64,000 nucleotides of DNA from JAATFS01 sp037145635 (GTDB lineage Bacteria > Pseudomonadota > Gammaproteobacteria > Xanthomonadales > Xanthomonadaceae). The stretch is taken from the NCBI GenBank assembly GCA_037145635.1, contig JBBCXB010000006.1, positions 207,303-271,302 on the forward strand, read 5' to 3'. A model generated the notes under the pieces. The model ran no database searches, had not been told where the DNA came from, and saw nothing but the letters and a program-made list of their open reading frames with translations. How positions within the stretch are numbered: position 1 is the first letter of the stretch; every line of letters starts with the position of its first letter. Made by a program: the position numbers and the translations under genes. Shown here piece by piece: positions 52,137 to 60,640 of this stretch.

Positions 52137-53162
52137 TCAGGTCGGCGTGTCGACCTCGTCCCAGGCCGCGTCCTCGAACCGGAACAGCCAGTTCAACGCG
52201 TAATGCCGCTCCAGCACCACGCCCGGCAGGAGCCCGGCCGGCGGCTCGCGCCCGTCCATGTCCGCCTGGCGTACCGCCCAGTGCAGCCGCAGGTGTGCGT
52301 CCCAGGCATCCAGCAGTTCCGGCAGCGGCCGCAGCCGCGGCACCGGCTGCGCCTGCGCGAAGTCCAACGCCCGCTGCGCCGCCTGCGGCACGTCGCAGAT
52401 CGCGGTCGCCGCGGGCAGGCTCTCGGCCAGGCCCAGCGCCCACTGCAGCAGCGCCAGGCTCTCGTAGCGCCAGCCGAAGTTCGCCAGCGACTGCGGCGCG
52501 GGCTGCGCGTCGTCGAAGAACGCCTGCTCCTGCGGCGACAGCGCTCCGTCCACCGCGGGCAGGCGCGCCACCACCTCGTCCAGCGGCAGCACGCGGTCGC
52601 CGGCGCTGATCATCTCCGCGCGCAACGCCACCGCGAACAGCGCCAGCATGCGCTGCGCCACCTCGCGGGCGTCGCGCGGCCACGCCTCGCCCTCGCCCGG
52701 CACCGGCGGCAGCGAGGCCGGCACCTGGATGCCCTGCGCCTGCAGCAGCGCCTGCTGGCGCTGGCGGCGCTGCTCGGCGTCGGCCGGGTACGGCAGCTGC
52801 GCCTCGGGCTCCGGCGCCGGCTCGCCCTGGCTGACCAGCACGTGCCCGCGCGGGTCGCGCACGCTGCCGTCGGCGAGGAAGCACACCGCGTTGGCCTGCT
52901 GCGCCCAGGCCGCGAATGCCTCGAAATCCGCGTCGTCCACCTCGAACGTGTAGTGCTGGCGCACCCGCTGCACGTGCCGCATCAGGTGGTAGCGCGCCTG
53001 CGTCATCCGGCCGTCGCCGGCCTGCAGCACGTAGCCGACGAAGCCCTGCAGGTGCGCGGCGAGCTCGGGGTCGGACAGGTCGCGGTGCGCGGCCGGTTCG
53101 GCCAGGAAGGCGGGAGCCAGCGGCGCGCGCAGCGTGGAGTAGGCGTTGACCAGCAGGGGCAT
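52137..53162 (-). CDS. DUF4272 domain protein
   Basis: 341 residues, cytoplasmic. RRQRQQALLQAQGIQVP, DAREVAQRMLALFAVALRAE and LANFGWRYESLALLQWALGL fit the DUF4272 family, which has no known function and recurs in polymorphic-toxin immunity and stress contexts. The N-terminal ~100 residues (YSTLRAPLAPAFL and following) form a separate region. Start ATG at 53162; the long upstream extension of this frame is a shadow. 49 bp after the GNAT gene, so probably co-transcribed. Confidence 0.8.
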   Translation of the reverse strand: MPLLVNAYSTLRAPLAPAFLAEPAAHRDLSDPELAAHLQGFVGYVLQAGDGRMTQARYHLMRHVQRVRQHYTFEVDDADFEAFAAWAQQANAVCFLADGSVRDPRGHVLVSQGEPAPEPEAQLPYPADAEQRRQRQQALLQAQGIQVPASLPPVPGEGEAWPRDAREVAQRMLALFAVALRAEMISAGDRVLPLDEVVARLPAVDGALSPQEQAFFDDAQPAPQSLANFGWRYESLALLQWALGLAESLPAATAICDVPQAAQRALDFAQAQPVPRLRPLPELLDAWDAHLRLHWAVRQADMDGREPPAGLLPGVVLERHYALNWLFRFEDAAWDEVDTPT

Positions 53163-53211
53163 GGGGCGCCTCCGTTCGGCGGGAAGGGCCGGCAGGGTGC
53201 CGCAGCCCCGC

Positions 53212-53748
53212 TCAGCTGTCCACCGCGGGCGGGTCCAGCGCCAGCGTGTAGTAGGCCAGCAGTTCGCCGTCGGGTTCGAGCCGGCGCACGTCCTCGCGGC
53301 GCAGCCCCAGCTTCTCCAGCAGGCCGACCGAGGCCGCGTTGTCCGGTGCCACGATCGCGCACAGCTGGCGCAGTCCCAGGCGCTCGCGCGCATCCGCCAG
53401 CACCGCGCGCGCGGCCTCCTCGGCATAGCCCTGGCCGCGGTGCGCCGCCAGCAGCGCATAGCCCAGGTGCGGGTGGGCCAGGGTGTCGCGCCGCAGCAGC
53501 CCGAGCGTACCGACGAAGGTGCCCGCCTCGCGGGTCTCCAGCGCCCAGTGCGCGAAGCCGTGGCGCGCCCGGTGCGCCACCGCCCACTCATGCACGTGCT
53601 CGCGCGCCTGCGCGTGCGTGCGGATGCCGCGGTCGCCGATGCCGCGCAGGAAGCCAGGGTCGTTGACCAGGGCCAGCATCGCCTCGGCGTCGCGCTCGGC
53701 CTCCAGCGCGCGCAGGCGCAGGCGCGGGGTCTCGATGATCGTGTCCAT
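53212..53748 (-). CDS. GNAT-family N-acetyltransferase (RimJ/RimL-like)
   Basis: 178 residues. IIETPRLRLRALEAERDAEAM at the start, FVGTLGLLRRDTLAHPHLGYALL, the acetyl-CoA loop AHRGQGYAEEAARAVL and PDNAASVGLLEKLGL define the RimJ/RimL-type GNAT fold. The substrate is probably an N-terminal amine or a small molecule; it cannot be told from sequence. Confidence 0.9.
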   Translation of the reverse strand: MDTIIETPRLRLRALEAERDAEAMLALVNDPGFLRGIGDRGIRTHAQAREHVHEWAVAHRARHGFAHWALETREAGTFVGTLGLLRRDTLAHPHLGYALLAAHRGQGYAEEAARAVLADARERLGLRQLCAIVAPDNAASVGLLEKLGLRREDVRRLEPDGELLAYYTLALDPPAVDS

Positions 53749-54022
53749 GCGGGCTCCTTGTGCGGTCGCCTAGCCTAGCAGTGGGGCCCCTGCGCCGGCC
53801 GGGCGCGGGCGCAGGCCACAGCGGCGCGGTTCCGCGCCGCGATCGAGCCGGCCCTAAGACCACCGGCGGAGCATCGACACGCGCCGGACCGGACCGACGG
53901 ACCGGTCGCCCCGCACCTTGCTGCCGTCCACGTCCGCGCAGGCTCGGCGAGCCTGGGGAGCGATGGTCGCGCGCAGCGACCTTGCCGCGTCGCCACGGAC
54001 TACGGCCCGCGCCCGCGCGCCG

Positions 54023-55999
54023 CTAGTCGAACAGCGCCTGGATCGCCGCCAGGCCGGCGCTGGCGCGTTCCTTCTTGCGTGCCGCGTCGGCCACCGGGTC
54101 GGCGCCGTCGCGCTGCATCTCCTCGGCCGGGATCTCGGCGAAGAAACGGCTGGGCTTGAGCCGGATGTGCTCGCCGAACTTGCGGGTGAGCTTGCTGTAG
54201 CTCATCCAAAGCTGCTCCTTGGCGCGGGTGATGCCCACGTACAGCAGCCGCCGCTCCTCCTGCAGGTTGCCTTCCTCCAGGCTGACCTCGTGCGGCAGCA
54301 CGCCGTCCTCGCAGCCGACGATGAACACGTAGCGGAACTCCAGACCCTTGGACGCGTGCATCGTCATCATCCGCACCTGGTTGCCGCCGTCGTCCTTGTC
54401 GTTGCGCGACAGCAGCGCCAGCTGCGCCGCCAGGTCGCCGGCGCTGGCGCCGCGCGGACCGCCCTCGAACCACTTGGCCAGCTCCTCCAGGTTGCCGCGC
54501 CGGCGCTGGAACGTGGTGTCGTCCTTGCACTGGCTGCGCAACTCGTTGACCAGCCCGGACTGCTCGGCGAGCTGGCGCACCAGTTCGCCGGCCGGCAGCG
54601 TCGCCGAGGCCTCGCGCAGCTCGTGCAGGATGTCGACGAAATCGCTCAGGCCGTTGGCGGCGCGCGGGGTCAGCTGCTGCAGCGCGCCGACCGAGGCGGC
54701 CGCGCGCGACATCGGCAGGTGCTTGGCCGAGGCCAGCTCCGCCAGCTTGGCCAGCGAGGTCGCGCCGACCTCGCGCTTGGGCGCCTGCACCGCGCGCAGG
54801 AACGCCGCATCGTCGTCCGGGTTGACCAGCAGCCGCAGCCACGACAGCACGTCCTTGACCTCCTGCCGCTCCAGGAACGCGGTACCGCCGGTGATGTGGT
54901 ACGGCACCCCGGCCAGCTGCAACGCCTTCTCCAGCGGCCGCGACTGGAAGTTGCCGCGGAACAGGATGCAGAAGTCGCTCCACGGCACCTGCTTGGCGTT
55001 GCCGAGGAAGGCGATCTCGGCGGCGACCTTCTCGGCCTCGTGCTCGCTGTCGCGGCACTCCCACACGCGGATGCGCTCGCCGTCGGCCTGGTCGCTCCAC
55101 AGCTTCTTCAGGTGCTCGTGCGGGTTGTTGGCGATCAACGCGTTGGCCGCGCGCAGCACGCGGTTGGAGCAGCGGTAGTTCTGCTCCAGCTTGATGATCT
55201 CCAGCGCCGGATAGTCGCGGCCCATCTGCTGCAGGTTTTCCGGGTTGGCGCCGCGCCAGGCGTAGATGCTCTGGTCGTCGTCGCCCACGCAGGTGAAGTT
55301 GCCGCGCGGGCCGGCCAGCATCTTCAGCAGCCGGTACTGCGCGTCGTTGGTGTCCTGGCACTCGTCCACCAGCAGGTAGCCGATGCGCTCGCGCCAGCCC
55401 AGCACGATCTCCTCGTTCTCCTCCAGCACCTGTACCGGCAGCCGGATCAGGTCGTCGAAATCGACCGCGTTGAAGGTACTCAGGCGTGCCTGGTAGCGCT
55501 CGTAGAGGCCGGCGGCCTCCTTCTCGCGGTTGCTGCGCGCCGCCGCCATCGCCTGCTGCGGCGACAGCCCGGCGTTCTTGGCGCGCGAGATCAGGTTCTT
55601 GGCGTCGTCGATCGCATCGGGCTTGGCGCCCGGCATCAGGTCCTTGATCTGCGCGGCGGCATCGTCGGCGTCGAAGATCGAGAAGCCACGCTTGAGCCCG
55701 ACCGCGGCATGCTCGATCTGCAGGAACTTCAGCCCCAGCGCGTGGAAGGTGCAGATGGTCAGGCCGTCGGCGCCGTCGCCGCGGATGCGCTTGGCCACGC
55801 GCTCGCGCATCTCCTTGGCGGACTTGTTGGTGAAGGTGATCGCGGCGATGCGCTTGGCCGGATAGCGGCCGCTGCCGATCAGGTGCGCGATCTTCTCCAC
55901 GATCACGCGCGTCTTGCCGCTGCCGGCGCCGGCGAGCACCAGCAGCGGGCCTTCGCAGTGCAGCACCGCGGCGCGTTGAGGAGGGTTGAGACCGTGCAT
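54023..55999 (-). CDS. rep: ATP-dependent DNA helicase Rep
   Basis: 658 residues, near the 673 of E. coli Rep. A 3'-to-5' SF1A helicase that clears protein roadblocks for the replisome. N-terminus MHGLNPPQRAAV, Walker A LAGAGSGKTR, ITFTNKSAKEM, DECQDTN and GDDDQSIYAWRGA, QNYRCSNRVL, MTMHASKGLEFRYVF and LLYVGITRAKE cover the canonical motifs. An ATG at 56023 is in frame but overlaps a TACAAT hexamer and lacks family similarity. It has Rep rather than UvrD character at the start and in length. Confidence 0.94.
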   Translation of the reverse strand: MHGLNPPQRAAVLHCEGPLLVLAGAGSGKTRVIVEKIAHLIGSGRYPAKRIAAITFTNKSAKEMRERVAKRIRGDGADGLTICTFHALGLKFLQIEHAAVGLKRGFSIFDADDAAAQIKDLMPGAKPDAIDDAKNLISRAKNAGLSPQQAMAAARSNREKEAAGLYERYQARLSTFNAVDFDDLIRLPVQVLEENEEIVLGWRERIGYLLVDECQDTNDAQYRLLKMLAGPRGNFTCVGDDDQSIYAWRGANPENLQQMGRDYPALEIIKLEQNYRCSNRVLRAANALIANNPHEHLKKLWSDQADGERIRVWECRDSEHEAEKVAAEIAFLGNAKQVPWSDFCILFRGNFQSRPLEKALQLAGVPYHITGGTAFLERQEVKDVLSWLRLLVNPDDDAAFLRAVQAPKREVGATSLAKLAELASAKHLPMSRAAASVGALQQLTPRAANGLSDFVDILHELREASATLPAGELVRQLAEQSGLVNELRSQCKDDTTFQRRRGNLEELAKWFEGGPRGASAGDLAAQLALLSRNDKDDGGNQVRMMTMHASKGLEFRYVFIVGCEDGVLPHEVSLEEGNLQEERRLLYVGITRAKEQLWMSYSKLTRKFGEHIRLKPSRFFAEIPAEEMQRDGADPVADAARKKERASAGLAAIQALFD

Positions 56000-56118
56000 G
56001 GGCAGTTCCGGTGAGCATGCCATTGTACCGGCCCGCTGGCCGCCACCGGAGATTGACGGCGCCGCCGCCATTTCGTAGAAGCAGGGCACGTCAACCGATT
56101 CGATGCAGGGATGCCATC

Positions 56119-56855
56119 GTGCGCCACTTACCTTTTCCCCGCGCCTCGCTGCTGCTCGTGCTGGCCCTGTCCGGGCTGGCCGGCGCGGTCGCGGCCGAGC
56201 CCGCGGCCGGGGTCGCACAGCTGAACGAGGATGCCGACTTCCTCTACTCGGAAAGCTTCCTGGCCGCGCACCCGGATCAGTACTTCCGGCTGCGCGGCGC
56301 GCAGGCCCGGGCCGGAGGCGATCTGGCCGCGGCACGGCGCTATTTCCGCCGCGCCGCGCGCCATGCCGACAAGCTCTCCCAGGCCGCCTATGCGGAGATG
56401 CTGTGGAATGGCGAAGGCGGCGAGCCCGACCGGGCGCTGGCCTACGCCTGGATGGACCTGGCGGCCGAGCGCGCGACGCCGGTGCTGCTGGCGCGGCGCG
56501 AGCATTACTGGGCCGCGCTCACGGCGCAGGAGCGCGAGCGGCGGTGCACGACGGGCAGGCGGTCTACGCCGAGTACGCCGACGAGGTGGCCAAGCCGCGG
56601 CTGGAACGCGAACTGCGGCGCGCGCGCAAGGCCGTCACCGGCAGCCACCTGGGCTGGAACGGCACGCTGGACGTGCAGGTCCGCACCGCCGGCGGCGGGT
56701 TCGCCCGGATCGAGGGCGAGCGCTACTGGCGGGACCGCCACTGGCAGCCCGAGGCGTATTGGGCCTTCCAGGACCGCATCCTCGCCGGTCCGCGGCTGCG
56801 CGGCAGCGTCGAGGTCGGGCCGATCGACGCGCTGGAGGGCGCAGACACCCCCTAG
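56119..56855 (+). pseudogene. Sel1/TPR-like exported protein broken by a 1-base frameshift
   Basis: A signal peptide (HLPFPRASLLLVLALSGLAG) and a helical-repeat domain (GAQARAGGDLAAARRYFRRAARHADKL as two adjoining stretches; EMLWNGEGGEPDRALAYAW) are read from the GTG at 56119. After LTAQERER (about 56540) the meaningful frame shifts: AVHDGQAVYAEYADEVAKP, then FARIEGERYWRDRHW and VEVGPIDALEG continue in another frame to the stop at 56855. Adding one G near 56540 would join the two parts into about 245 residues. It is either a real inactivating deletion or a sequencing error. Confidence 0.7.
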
Positions 56856-56887
56856 GCGCGCCATGGCTGTCGGGCCCGGGCCCCCGC

Positions 56888-56893
56888 TAAAAT
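56888..56893 (+). promoter_or_regulatory. Candidate -10 box for leaderless tdk mRNA
   Basis: TAAAAT ends six bases before the tdk ATG at 56900, which would start the transcript at or beside the start codon. There is no ribosome-binding site upstream. Confidence 0.45.
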
Positions 56894-56899
56894 ACGACG

Positions 56900-57529
56900 A
56901 TGGCCAAGCTCTATTTCTATTATTCGGCGATGAATGCCGGCAAGACCACGACCTTGCTGCAGTCGGCGCACAACTATCGCGAGCGCGGCATGCGCACGCT
57001 GATCCTCACGCCCCGGCTGGACCACCGCGCCGGCACCGGCGTGGTGGCCTCGCGCATCGGCCTGCGCGCCGACGGCGTGGCGTTCGTCCCCGACACCGAC
57101 CTGGAGCAGCTGGTGGCGCGCGACCTGGCCACCGCCGGCGCGCTCAACTGCGTGCTGGTGGACGAGGCCCAGTTCCTCACCCGCGCCCAGGTCTGGCAGC
57201 TGAGCGAGGTGGTGGACCGGCTGCGCGTCCCGGTGCTGTGCTACGGACTGCGCACCGACTTCCGCGGCGAGCTGTTCGAGGGCAGCCAGTACCTGCTGGC
57301 CTGGGCCGACGAGATGCAGGAGATCAAGACCATCTGCCACACCGGCAGCAAGGCCACGATGACCGTGCGCGTGGACGAGCACGGCCACGCCGTGCACGAC
57401 GGCCCGCAGGTGGAGATCGGCGGCAACGAGCGCTACGTCTCGGTCAGCCGCGCCGAGTTCAAGCGGGTCATGCGCGGCGAAGGCCGCATCGACCCGGTGC
57501 AGATCGGGCTGCCGTTGCCGATGCGCTAG
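56900..57529 (+). CDS. tdk: Thymidine kinase, type II
   Basis: 209 residues. It phosphorylates deoxythymidine in pyrimidine salvage. Walker A SAMNAGKTTTL at residues 9-19, VLVDEAQFLT (Walker B), YGLRTDFRGELFEGS, CHTGSKATM and QVEIGGNERYVSV are all family signatures. Only one Cys of the usual zinc-binding set is evident (TICHTG), as in several gammaproteobacterial forms. The start is set by a TAAAAT box and the family N-terminus. Confidence 0.96.
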   Translation: MAKLYFYYSAMNAGKTTTLLQSAHNYRERGMRTLILTPRLDHRAGTGVVASRIGLRADGVAFVPDTDLEQLVARDLATAGALNCVLVDEAQFLTRAQVWQLSEVVDRLRVPVLCYGLRTDFRGELFEGSQYLLAWADEMQEIKTICHTGSKATMTVRVDEHGHAVHDGPQVEIGGNERYVSVSRAEFKRVMRGEGRIDPVQIGLPLPMR

Positions 57530-57699
57530 GCCGCCTCGCCGCTCGACCGCCGGTCGCGTGCGGGTCCGCGTCACGCTGCCGCGGTCCGTGCCGAAGCACC
57601 GGCCGATCGGGCGCGGCGAGCCGGGCGCGCACAGCCGCCCACGCGGTGGCGAGGCCCAGGCGTTGCTAGACTGACCCCTGATTCCCTGGGAGGGATCCC

Positions 57700-58950
57700 A
57701 TGGCCCCACGTTCCGATCCGCTGCCCTCCGACCTGCGTGCCGATGTCGAACGGGTGGGCCGCCTGCGCTCGGTGCCGGATGTGCTGCGCATCGTCGCGCG
57801 CCTGACCGGCATGCGCGTGGCGGCGGTGGCGCGGGTGACCGATGCGCGCTGGATCACCGGCCAGATCCACGACAGCCTCGGCTTCGGCCTGCGCCCGGGC
57901 GACGAGCTGGTGCTGGAAAGCACGCTGTGCAACGAGATCCGCGGACACGGCCGGCCGATCGCCTTCGGCGAGGCCTCCTCCCACCCGGTGTTCGCCCACC
58001 ACCCCACGCCGCGGCGCTACCGCTTCGAGAGCTATATCTCGGTACCGATCTGGCAGGAGGACGGCAGCCTGTTCGGCACCCTGTGCGCGCTCGACCCGGA
58101 ACCGCGGGCGATGAACCCGGTGCTGGTGGAAAAGGTGGAGCTGCTGGCGCAGCTGGTCGGCGCCCAGCTGCAGTCCGAGGCGCGTGCCGAGGACAGCGAA
58201 CGCCGTTCGCGCCGCAGCCGCACCGAACTGGGCCGGCTGGGCGCCTCGGCGCGGCTGCGCGAGGAGCTGATCGGCATTCTCGGCCACGAATTGCGCAACC
58301 CGCTGCACTCCCTGCGCACGGTGGTCGACCTGCTGTCGATCGACGAGCTCGCCCAGCGCCACGGCGCCACGATCCGCGCCATGTACCGCAGCCTGCGGCG
58401 GATGGAGGAGCTGATCGACTTCGCCCACGACTTCGCCCATGGCAACGAACCGGATCCGCCGGTGCTGGACTGCAGCCACGGCGAGGAGCTGGCCGAGGCG
58501 CTGGCCCAGGTGCTCGACGAGACCCGCGCCGCCTATCCCGACCGCATGCTGTCCTCGCGGCTGGAGATCGCCGAGCCGGTGCACGGCGACGCGGTGCGGC
58601 TGGCACAGCTGTTCGGCAGCCTGATGATCAATGCCGTCGTGCACGGACGGCCCGACGCGCGGTTCAGCGCGTCGGCGGCCAGCGGCGGCGGCCGCTTCCG
58701 CATCGACGTGCACGCGCCCGGAGGTATCGAGGCCACGCGCCTGGCGATGCTCGAAGCCTCGCTGCACGGCAGCGCCGAGGCGCGCGCCCGGCCGGACCTG
58801 GGCCTGCAGATGGCCGCGGAGATCGCCCGGGCCCACCACGGCGAACTGCAGGTGCGCTCCGGCACCGGCGGCACGCACTTCTTGCTGGAGCTGCCCTGCG
58901 AAGGTCCACGCCCGACCTTCGGCAGGGCCGACGCGACCGCCACGGCCTGA
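57700..58950 (+). CDS. GAF-domain histidine kinase with degenerate ATPase domain
   Basis: 416 residues, soluble. GAF sensor about 15-155 (ESYISVPIWQEDGSLFGTLCA), then HisKA with His196 in IGILGHELRNPLHSLR. The HATPase region keeps LMINAVVHG (N-box) and LGLQMAAEIARAHHGEL, but the G1 box DxGxG is replaced by APGGIEA. ATP binding may therefore be impaired. No cognate response regulator is adjacent. A TAGACT box and GGGAGG lie before the ATG. Confidence 0.88.
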   Translation: MAPRSDPLPSDLRADVERVGRLRSVPDVLRIVARLTGMRVAAVARVTDARWITGQIHDSLGFGLRPGDELVLESTLCNEIRGHGRPIAFGEASSHPVFAHHPTPRRYRFESYISVPIWQEDGSLFGTLCALDPEPRAMNPVLVEKVELLAQLVGAQLQSEARAEDSERRSRRSRTELGRLGASARLREELIGILGHELRNPLHSLRTVVDLLSIDELAQRHGATIRAMYRSLRRMEELIDFAHDFAHGNEPDPPVLDCSHGEELAEALAQVLDETRAAYPDRMLSSRLEIAEPVHGDAVRLAQLFGSLMINAVVHGRPDARFSASAASGGGRFRIDVHAPGGIEATRLAMLEASLHGSAEARARPDLGLQMAAEIARAHHGELQVRSGTGGTHFLLELPCEGPRPTFGRADATATA

Positions 58951-58959
58951 GCCGCAGCC

Positions 58960-60558
58960 TCAGTAGAGCGTGCGCTCCGACGCCGCCGGCGGCGTCCACT
59001 GGTACAGCCAGGTCTCGGTCAGCGGCGTGCCGTTGGCGCGCAGGAACAGGCGGATGTCGATCTGGTCGGTGCCGTCGTCCGGCGGCACCACGTCGAACAT
59101 CGCGCGGTAGCCCTTGAGCGCGTGCAGCGGCCGCGCCGAGACGATCTCGGTGGTGCCGCGCGACAGCTGCAGCACCGCCTCCACCTGGGCATCCTTGCGC
59201 TGGGCGAGCGCGGCCAGCGGGCCGCCGGCGAAGTCCACCGCGAAGCGCCACGAGAAGTGCGAGCGCTTCTGCCCGACGATGCCGCCCAGGCCGGTGCGCG
59301 AGGCCACGCAGCGCGCCAGCGGCGAGACCGCCGGCGGCTGCGCGCCCCAGTACAGCCGGTAGCCGAACAGCAGCTCCTGCCCCGGCTGCGGCTTGGCCTC
59401 CGGGTTCCAGAACGCGACGATGTTGTCGAAGGTCTCGTCGACCGTGGGGATCTCCACCAGCTGCACCGAGCCCTTGCCCCAGCCGCTCTTGGGCTCCACC
59501 CACAGGCACGGGCGCTTCTCGTAGAACACGCCGTCGTCCTGGTAGTGGTCGAAGTTGCGGTCGCGCTGCAGCAGGCCGAAGCCGCGCGGGTTCTCGTCCA
59601 CGAACATGTTGAAGCGCAGGTGCGGCGGGTTGCACAGCGGCCGCCAGATCCACTCGCCGCCGCCGGTCCACATCGCCAGGCCGTCGGTGTCGTGGATCTC
59701 CGGGCGCCAGTCCCAGTCCATGCGGCTGTCGTTCTCGCCCACCTGGTACATGCTGGTGCACGGCCCGATGCCAAGCCGCTCGATGGTGGTCCGCGGGTAC
59801 AGCGCGCTGTCGATGTCCATCAGCAGCACGTCGCCGTTGGTGATGGCGAAACGGTAGGCGCCGGCCACGCTCGGCGAATCCAGCAGGGCGTAGAGCACCA
59901 CGGTGTCCGAATCGGCCGCCGGCTGCTCCAGGTAGTAGGCGATGAAGTCCGGGAACTCCTCCGGACCGCCGGTGCCGGTGTCGATCGCCAGCCCGCGCGC
60001 CGACTGGCCGTACTGGCCTTCCTGGCCGACCGCGCGGAAGTAGCTCGCGCCCAGGAAGGCGGCGAAGTCGCGGTCGGTGTCGGTGCGGGTGTTCAGCCGG
60101 AACCCGGCAAAGCCCAGGTCCTTGGGCAGCGGCTTGCCCTTCAGCCCGCTCTTGCCGTAGTCGAACGCGGCCGGATCGTAGGCCAGCTCCTGCGCCTGCC
60201 CGTCCACCACGTCGTACATGTGCACCGGCGTGTGGAAATACAGTCCCAGGTGGAAGAACTTGGCCTGGAACTTGCCGTCGCCATCGGCCCACAGCGCGTG
60301 GTCCTGGCGGTAGCGGATCGACTGGTACTCGTCCCAGCTCAGCGCTTCCAGCGGCGGCAGTGCCCGCTTGTGGCTCTTGTACGGCACCTCGGCCAGCTGC
60401 CGCGCCTGGCCCTTGAGCCACGCATAGTCGAAGGGAACCGGCTTGCCGAGGCGGCGCAGGCCCACGGCGTCGGCCGCCAGCGCCCAGTGCGGAACCGCAG
60501 GCAGGCCGAGGGCGGCCAGCGCGGCGGCGGCGTTCTTCAGGAAATGGCGTCGTTGCAT
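58960..60558 (-). CDS. opgD: Glucan biosynthesis protein D (OpgD/MdoD)
   Basis: 532 residues. The N-terminus MQRRHFLKNAAAALAALG is a twin-arginine signal (RRHFLK), so export needs the Tat system encoded at 1362-2854. The mature protein has the OpgG/OpgD fold: VPYKSHKRALPPL, YQSIRYRQDHALWADG, YFRAVGQEGQYGQSARGLA and ENPRGFGLLQRDR. It shapes osmoregulated periplasmic glucans. A TATGAT -10-like box lies about 40 bases upstream of the ATG. Confidence 0.96.
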   Translation of the reverse strand: MQRRHFLKNAAAALAALGLPAVPHWALAADAVGLRRLGKPVPFDYAWLKGQARQLAEVPYKSHKRALPPLEALSWDEYQSIRYRQDHALWADGDGKFQAKFFHLGLYFHTPVHMYDVVDGQAQELAYDPAAFDYGKSGLKGKPLPKDLGFAGFRLNTRTDTDRDFAAFLGASYFRAVGQEGQYGQSARGLAIDTGTGGPEEFPDFIAYYLEQPAADSDTVVLYALLDSPSVAGAYRFAITNGDVLLMDIDSALYPRTTIERLGIGPCTSMYQVGENDSRMDWDWRPEIHDTDGLAMWTGGGEWIWRPLCNPPHLRFNMFVDENPRGFGLLQRDRNFDHYQDDGVFYEKRPCLWVEPKSGWGKGSVQLVEIPTVDETFDNIVAFWNPEAKPQPGQELLFGYRLYWGAQPPAVSPLARCVASRTGLGGIVGQKRSHFSWRFAVDFAGGPLAALAQRKDAQVEAVLQLSRGTTEIVSARPLHALKGYRAMFDVVPPDDGTDQIDIRLFLRANGTPLTETWLYQWTPPAASERTLY

Positions 60559-60640
60559 GGGCCGGTCGGAGCGAGCAGAGGGAAGGGCGCCATCATAGCC
60601 AGCCGGCGGCGCCCGCGAGGGCCTGGCGATGAATTCGCGC

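Noticed and set aside
53749..54022. Search for a small RNA or gene between the GNAT and rep genes
   Set aside because: About 270 bases of GC-rich sequence without a convincing frame, promoter-terminator pair or tRNA-like fold.
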